35,081 nt of DNA from an uncultured Eubacteriales bacterium. GTDB taxonomy: Bacteria; Bacillota; Clostridia; Lachnospirales; Lachnospiraceae. The stretch spans positions 1-35,081 of the forward strand of contig OMVU01000056.1 of the NCBI GenBank assembly GCA_900314565.1, in the 5' to 3' direction. Position 1 is the stretch's first letter. Each line of letters begins with the position of its first letter. A model generated the notes under the pieces. That model searched no databases. It saw only the letters and a program-made list of their open reading frames with translations, and was not told where the DNA came from. The translations under genes and the position numbers were made by a program. Below, piece after piece: positions 31,493 through 35,081 of the stretch.

Positions 31493-32404
31493 TTGAAATC
31501 TGACAGAACACAACGCGGGCCTAAGGGATTTATCCTGCTGGAACCCGGAAATATCATGCAGATCCTGCCAGAGGATAATAAGTCCTGGCTCACACTTTTT
31601 TACAGCCTGCCGGAAGAACTTGTTTCCAAAAGACCTGCTTATATGAATCTGCCGCGTTGTCCATTTGATGTGATCCGCAGTGATGATTATGCAGAACTTT
31701 TGAACACGGATGTATTTCTGGAACTGGTTTGGGACTGCTATGCGTGGAGTGCCTGGCAGTGCTTTGAAGTGCCGAACAAGGATGGTGATTACAGAGAAAT
31801 CCCCGGCAGCTTCAATTCCTATTCCGGAGATTTTCCATTATGGAGATTGTCCTATACGATTATTCCTTATATTAGGGAAAAGTTTGAGCATATCGGACTT
31901 TCCTTCCAGTCTCTTTTCAATATGCCAAGAGGCATGGAAGTTCCCTTCCTGACTTATCAGCAGTTCAGCAACCTTATCGGGTCCGTTGTTCCGATGATCG
32001 TAAAGGAACAGAACTGGCAGCCTATAATCGACACGATCTGGGCGACCCGTGATGAAACCGATTATGTTTTTCGCAACAGTCTTGTAAAAAAGGAATTTAT
32101 GCGAAAATGGTCGCATTCCCAAACCAGTGTCGGCGCGATGCTGTCTTTGGATCAGCTCATGGAGGATACTCCGGATTCCATTACTGCCGAGAGTGCTCCT
32201 TTCGAAGAAGAAATCATTGAGAGCCAGACCTTCGAAGCATTTGTCGCGACCCTTTCAGAACGTGACCAGCAGATACTTCAGTTTAAGTCTGAGGGGTTTA
32301 CCCTAAAAGAAATCGCTGCTAAAGTTGGCTATCAGAATCACAGCGCAGTCAGCAAACGGATCCATCACATTTCGGAAAAGTATTCCGAATACAGAAACCA
32401 ATAA
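31493..32404 (+). CDS. Sigma-region-4-like regulator of a mobile element
   Basis: A 303-residue protein. The last 70 residues form a sigma-70 region-4-like helix-turn-helix (LSERDQQILQFKSEGFTLKEIAAKVGYQNHSAVSKRI, given here only as a pattern spanning residues about 256-292). The first 230 residues show no domain I recognise but have many aromatic residues. Such proteins are common beside conjugation modules of clostridial integrative elements. The start is TTG at 31493, with GGAGGTGAG six nt ahead; the first in-frame ATG (residue 22) has no ribosome site. It probably controls the element's transfer genes. Confidence 0.8.
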   Translation: MKSDRTQRGPKGFILLEPGNIMQILPEDNKSWLTLFYSLPEELVSKRPAYMNLPRCPFDVIRSDDYAELLNTDVFLELVWDCYAWSAWQCFEVPNKDGDYREIPGSFNSYSGDFPLWRLSYTIIPYIREKFEHIGLSFQSLFNMPRGMEVPFLTYQQFSNLIGSVVPMIVKEQNWQPIIDTIWATRDETDYVFRNSLVKKEFMRKWSHSQTSVGAMLSLDQLMEDTPDSITAESAPFEEEIIESQTFEAFVATLSERDQQILQFKSEGFTLKEIAAKVGYQNHSAVSKRIHHISEKYSEYRNQ

Positions 32405-32491
32405 ATCATATCCCATCCAATCCTCTCAACCCGCAGTCATTGTCATCCGACAATGGCTGCTTTCTTTTGCGCATTTTTATGGAGGTACAAC

Positions 32492-32695
32492 ATGAAAAAC
32501 AACTTATTTGAAAATCTGCCGGACGTACTGGACGCAAAGCTTTTGGCTCAGGCTTTGTGCATTTCCAAGTCCGGTGCCTACGCACTGATGAGCCAGCCGG
32601 ACTTTCCAACCATGCAGATCGGCGGGCGCAAGCTCGTGATAAAACCGGATCTCATCGAATGGATGCAGTCCCATGTTAATCATGGCAGGAGGTGA
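32492..32695 (+). CDS. Excisionase-family / MerR-like DNA-binding protein
   Basis: The 67-residue protein has a winged helix-turn-helix: LDAKLLAQALCISKSGAYALM is the recognition region (residues 12-32), followed by FPTMQIGGRKLVIKPDLIEWM. Small proteins of this kind guide excision of integrative elements or act as regulators. The ATG at 32492 follows GGAGGTACAAC; a longer frame from 32453 lacks a ribosome site. It lies 87 nt after the sigma-like gene and 200 nt before mobC. Confidence 0.87.
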   Translation: MKNNLFENLPDVLDAKLLAQALCISKSGAYALMSQPDFPTMQIGGRKLVIKPDLIEWMQSHVNHGRR

Positions 32696-32730
32696 TATTT
32701 ACGTTATTGTCAGTCTCTCATTTGTTAAGA

Positions 32731-32815
32731 GCAAGTATCGACCATGGTACCAAATTTCGTATCACACTCATTTTTCCACGGTCAGATACTTGTTGGGGAG
32801 TGCCTTCCCCAAACC
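32731..32815. other. Candidate origin of transfer (oriT)
   Basis: An imperfect inverted repeat (GCAAGTATCGACCATGG at 32731-32747 against CCACGGTCAGATACTTGT at 32776-32793) is followed at once by a second small stem TTGGGGA / TTCCCCAA and then CCCTGCT. An inverted repeat next to a nick region just upstream of relaxosome genes is the usual oriT arrangement. No nic site is identified. Confidence 0.45.
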
Positions 32816-32824
32816 CTGCTGAAG

Positions 32825-32846
32825 TCGCCGGAAACGGCGATTTTTT
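32825..32846 (+). terminator. Intrinsic terminator upstream of mobC
   Basis: TCGCCG and CGGCGA pair around a GAAA loop, followed by six T residues. It would stop transcripts from the excisionase-like gene before mobC, so mobC needs its own promoter or read-through. Confidence 0.85.
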
Positions 32847-32852
32847 AATTTC

Positions 32853-32879
32853 TGCCAGACATGGCAGTTTCATTTTTTT
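32853..32879 (+). terminator. Second hairpin with T-run before mobC
   Basis: TGCCA and TGGCA pair around a 4-nt loop; after GTTTCA a run of seven T follows. Weaker than the hairpin just before it. Confidence 0.5.
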
Positions 32880-32896
32880 ATAGGAGGTGATGCCCT

Positions 32897-33295
32897 ATCG
32901 CGAAAAAATATAATGCCCCGCATCGTAATCGTCTCATCAAATCGATGCTGACCGACGAAGAATACGAAGCCTTTTCTGAACGCTGCAAGACCTATGGGAT
33001 GAGTCAGGCTGAAATGATCCGCCAGTCCATCACCGGTGTAACGATCCGTCCCATCATAAAGGTATCAGCATCCAGTGATGAGCTGCTTTCCTCTGTTGGC
33101 AGAATGACTTCGGAATACGGAAAGATCGGAAGCAACCTGAATCAGATTGCGAGGTTTTTGAATGAAACTCATACGCCTTACCCAAACCTTGCAGAGGAGG
33201 TTCGTACAGCAGTTTCGGATCTGGCGAAACTGAAATTTGAAGTCTTAAAGAAAGTAGGTGATGCAGTTGGCAACGATCAAACATATCAGCTCTAA
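32897..33295 (+). CDS. mobC: MobC-like relaxosome accessory protein
   Basis: A ribbon-helix-helix-like N-terminus (KYNAPHRNRLIKSMLTDEEY, then SERCKTYGMSQAEMIRQSI) and the MobC core (SSDELLSSVGRMTSEYGKIGSNLNQIARFLN) identify it. It helps the relaxase bind oriT. A normal family start (MAKKYN..) would be encoded from ATC at 32897, seven nt after AGGAGGTGA; the first ATG is 32945, inside the conserved region and without a ribosome site. So an unusual ATC start, or a changed start codon, is likely. Its 3' end overlaps the relaxase gene by 35 nt. Confidence 0.83.
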   Translation: MAKKYNAPHRNRLIKSMLTDEEYEAFSERCKTYGMSQAEMIRQSITGVTIRPIIKVSASSDELLSSVGRMTSEYGKIGSNLNQIARFLNETHTPYPNLAEEVRTAVSDLAKLKFEVLKKVGDAVGNDQTYQL

Positions 33296-34889
33296 AAATG
33301 CGAACTATGGTGCTGCCGAACTGTACCTTACTTTCCAGCATGATGAGTTTACCAATAAACCGCTTCTGGATGAGAAGGGCCGGATGCTCCCCCGTGATGA
33401 CTTTCGGATGGAGACCATCCTCTGCGGCGATGAAGATTTTGCAATTGCATGTATGCGGGCCAATCTCAGATACGGCAAAAACAACCAGAGGGGTGATGTG
33501 AAAAGTCACCACTATATCATCAGCTTTGATCCGAGAGATGGAACAGAAAATGGGCTGACAATGGATAAGGCCCAGCAGCTTGGCGCCGATTTCTGCCGGG
33601 AACATTTTCCCGGACACCAGGCTTTGGTCTGCACTCATCCGGATGGTCATAACCATAGCGGAAACATTCACGTTCACATCGTCATTAACAGTCTGCGCAT
33701 CAAAGATATTCCCTTCCTTCCCTATATGGACAGACCCTGTGATACACAGGCGGGGATGAAACATCGCTGCACTGCTTCAGCACTTCGCTATCTTCGAAGT
33801 GAAGTAATGGAGATGTGCCATCGGGAAAATCTGTATCAGATTGATCTCTTAAACGGCAGCAAGAACAGAATTACCGAACGGGAATATCATGCAAGGCGGC
33901 GCGGCCAGCAGGAACTGGATGAGCTGAATCAGCGAATCATTGCAGACGGACTTACGCCTAGGCGAACGAAGTTTGAAACTGACAAAGATATCCTTAGAGG
34001 AAATATTCGTGCCGCATTGCTTGCGGCCAAAAGCTTTGAAGAGTTTCAGGAGTTGCTTGAGGAACACGGCATTTCTGTTCGGGAGAGCCGTGGAAGATTC
34101 AGTTATCTGACCGCAGACCGGACAAAGCCAATCACAGCAAGAAAGCTTGGAGATGACTTTTCCAAGGAAGCTGTACTGGAGCAGATCAATAGAAATGCAG
34201 AGCAGGCACTTCATGAAAAATCGCCAGTTCCTTCTACTTCAAAAGCATCTCCTATAAAGTCAGCCCAGTCGCATAATTCTCCTTCCGGCCTCGATCGTAT
34301 CGTAGACATGAATTACGCCCATAGCAAAGGCGGCGGGTACGCACACTGGGCAACGCTTCATAATCTGAAAACAATGTCTGCAACCCTGATTGCATATCAG
34401 GAAGCAGGCTTTGAATCTCCGGAAGCAATGGACGCAGCTCTTGTGGAAGCGCATAATGCCGTGGCCGATGCAAGGAAGAAAGTGAAATCCTTTGAATCCG
34501 TTATTAAGGAGAAAAAGGAATTACGCAGACAGATACAGATCTATCGAAAGACTGCACCGCTTTATGAGGAATACAAGCAGATCAAACGTAAATCCAAACA
34601 TGAGGACTTCTATCATGCTCATGAGTCGGACTTTATCTTACGAGAGTCTGCAATCCGCTATTTCAAGAGTCACGATATCAAAAAACTTCCTGCTGCCAAA
34701 GCATTGACTGCCGAAATTGAAGAACTTATCTCGCAGGAAAACGAAGCTTATAACGAATACCATTCCGCACAGGATCATGAAAAAGAGCTTCGCACCATCA
34801 AACAGAATATTGACCAGATACTCAGTCGCGAGCAGCCTGAACAGACTCAACCTTCGAAGAAGAAACACCGTCATGATCCAGAACTATAA
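33261..34889 (+). CDS. MOBP-type relaxase / mobilization nuclease
   Basis: Relaxase that would nick oriT and lead the strand into the recipient. The catalytic tyrosine is probably in NYGAAELYLTF (residues about 15-25), motif II is SHHYIISFDPRD (82-93) and the metal-binding histidine motif is HPDGHNHSGNIHVHIVIN (about 126-143). The C-terminal third is helical and probably coiled coil (VADARKKVKSFESVIKEKK). Length is 542 residues. The ATG at 33261 has GTAGGTG ahead (GTG at 33258 is also in frame). It overlaps mobC. Confidence 0.95.
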   Translation: MQLATIKHISSKNANYGAAELYLTFQHDEFTNKPLLDEKGRMLPRDDFRMETILCGDEDFAIACMRANLRYGKNNQRGDVKSHHYIISFDPRDGTENGLTMDKAQQLGADFCREHFPGHQALVCTHPDGHNHSGNIHVHIVINSLRIKDIPFLPYMDRPCDTQAGMKHRCTASALRYLRSEVMEMCHRENLYQIDLLNGSKNRITEREYHARRRGQQELDELNQRIIADGLTPRRTKFETDKDILRGNIRAALLAAKSFEEFQELLEEHGISVRESRGRFSYLTADRTKPITARKLGDDFSKEAVLEQINRNAEQALHEKSPVPSTSKASPIKSAQSHNSPSGLDRIVDMNYAHSKGGGYAHWATLHNLKTMSATLIAYQEAGFESPEAMDAALVEAHNAVADARKKVKSFESVIKEKKELRRQIQIYRKTAPLYEEYKQIKRKSKHEDFYHAHESDFILRESAIRYFKSHDIKKLPAAKALTAEIEELISQENEAYNEYHSAQDHEKELRTIKQNIDQILSREQPEQTQPSKKKHRHDPEL

Positions 34890-35081
34890 TTCAGCACAAG
34901 ATCACCGGGACGGGAGCATTTGCCCCCGTTCTGGCAGTGCCTGGTATGCAGATAAAGGGATATCCCTTTTAACAACTATAAGTAACTAAAACTTCCCACA
35001 CCCAAAAGGTGTGTTGAACCTTGAAAACTCAATAATGTAGGCAATATAAAAGGCATAGATTCCGTGCCTCTGGTATAATTG
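34890..35081. other. Right edge: no gene supported
   Basis: A small hairpin CACACC/GGTGTG lies near 35000-35013, and TATAAT occurs at 35074-35079 on the plus strand, possibly a promoter for a gene beyond the window. Short frames here lack ribosome sites or motifs. Confidence 0.5.

Noticed and set aside
31235-31513. Minus-strand 92-codon frame at the element edge
   Set aside because: Overlaps the strong ribosome site and start of the sigma-like gene and has no ribosome site of its own.
34717-34989. Plus-strand 90-codon frame at the right edge
   Set aside because: Mostly overlaps the relaxase C-terminus in another frame, with no ribosome site or domain.

Overview
The window looks like part of a Firmicutes genome, most likely an anaerobic clostridium of the Lachnospiraceae type. 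The evidence is strong purine-rich ribosome binding sites (AGGAGG-like), a Rex redox repressor, an ATP-type PEP carboxykinase, a flavoprotein-rubredoxin fusion and a YybS-type membrane protein. No rRNA or tRNA gene and no CRISPR array was seen. No database search was possible; all names come from recognising motifs and overall family resemblance.

Bases 1-18,900 look like chromosomal housekeeping DNA, fairly GC-rich with G/C-ending codons. They hold pckA, two small unknown genes, a YybS-like membrane protein, a histidine phosphatase, larB, a DUF362 protein, a flavin reductase-rubredoxin fusion, then a five-gene minus-strand dlt-like operon (8,527-14,174), rex, a membrane-anchored polysaccharide deacetylase-like protein, a LacI-type regulator and a small anchored basic protein. 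The dlt-like operon is the most interesting system. It combines an adenylating enzyme, a type III PLP-dependent decarboxylase, a carrier protein, an MBOAT acyltransferase and a DltD-like SGNH protein. The decarboxylase is not part of a standard D-alanylation operon. It overlaps the carrier gene, and the adenylation enzyme has Ser where, as I recall, DltA has its D-Ala-selecting Cys. I infer that an amino acid is loaded on the carrier, possibly decarboxylated there, and transferred to a cell-surface polymer.

This same half carries three copies of a dispersed, partly palindromic element (4,878-5,049; 8,137-8,414; 12,488-12,645), several tandem repeats, and a run of repeated translation-start-like units in the leader of the LacI gene.

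From about 19,030 the sequence looks different (lower GC, other codon preference). A small minus-strand redox set (Nim-like flavoprotein, cysteine-rich peptide, broken hcp end) is followed by an alpha-glucan utilisation locus: an AraC regulator divergent from malQ, then a minus-strand run traX-like, pullulanase, glycogen debranching enzyme, oligo-glucosidase and HAD phosphatase. Together these would debranch starch or glycogen and cut and rearrange the resulting maltodextrins. Several of these genes contain short in-frame tandem repeats. The malQ leader can fold in two mutually exclusive ways around its ribosome binding site.

From about 31,150 to the right edge lies one end of a mobile element: a sigma-region-4-like regulator, an excisionase-like DNA-binding protein, a hairpin-rich segment that may be oriT, a MobC-like relaxosome protein and a MOBP-type relaxase. 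The rest of the element, including any integrase, is outside the window.
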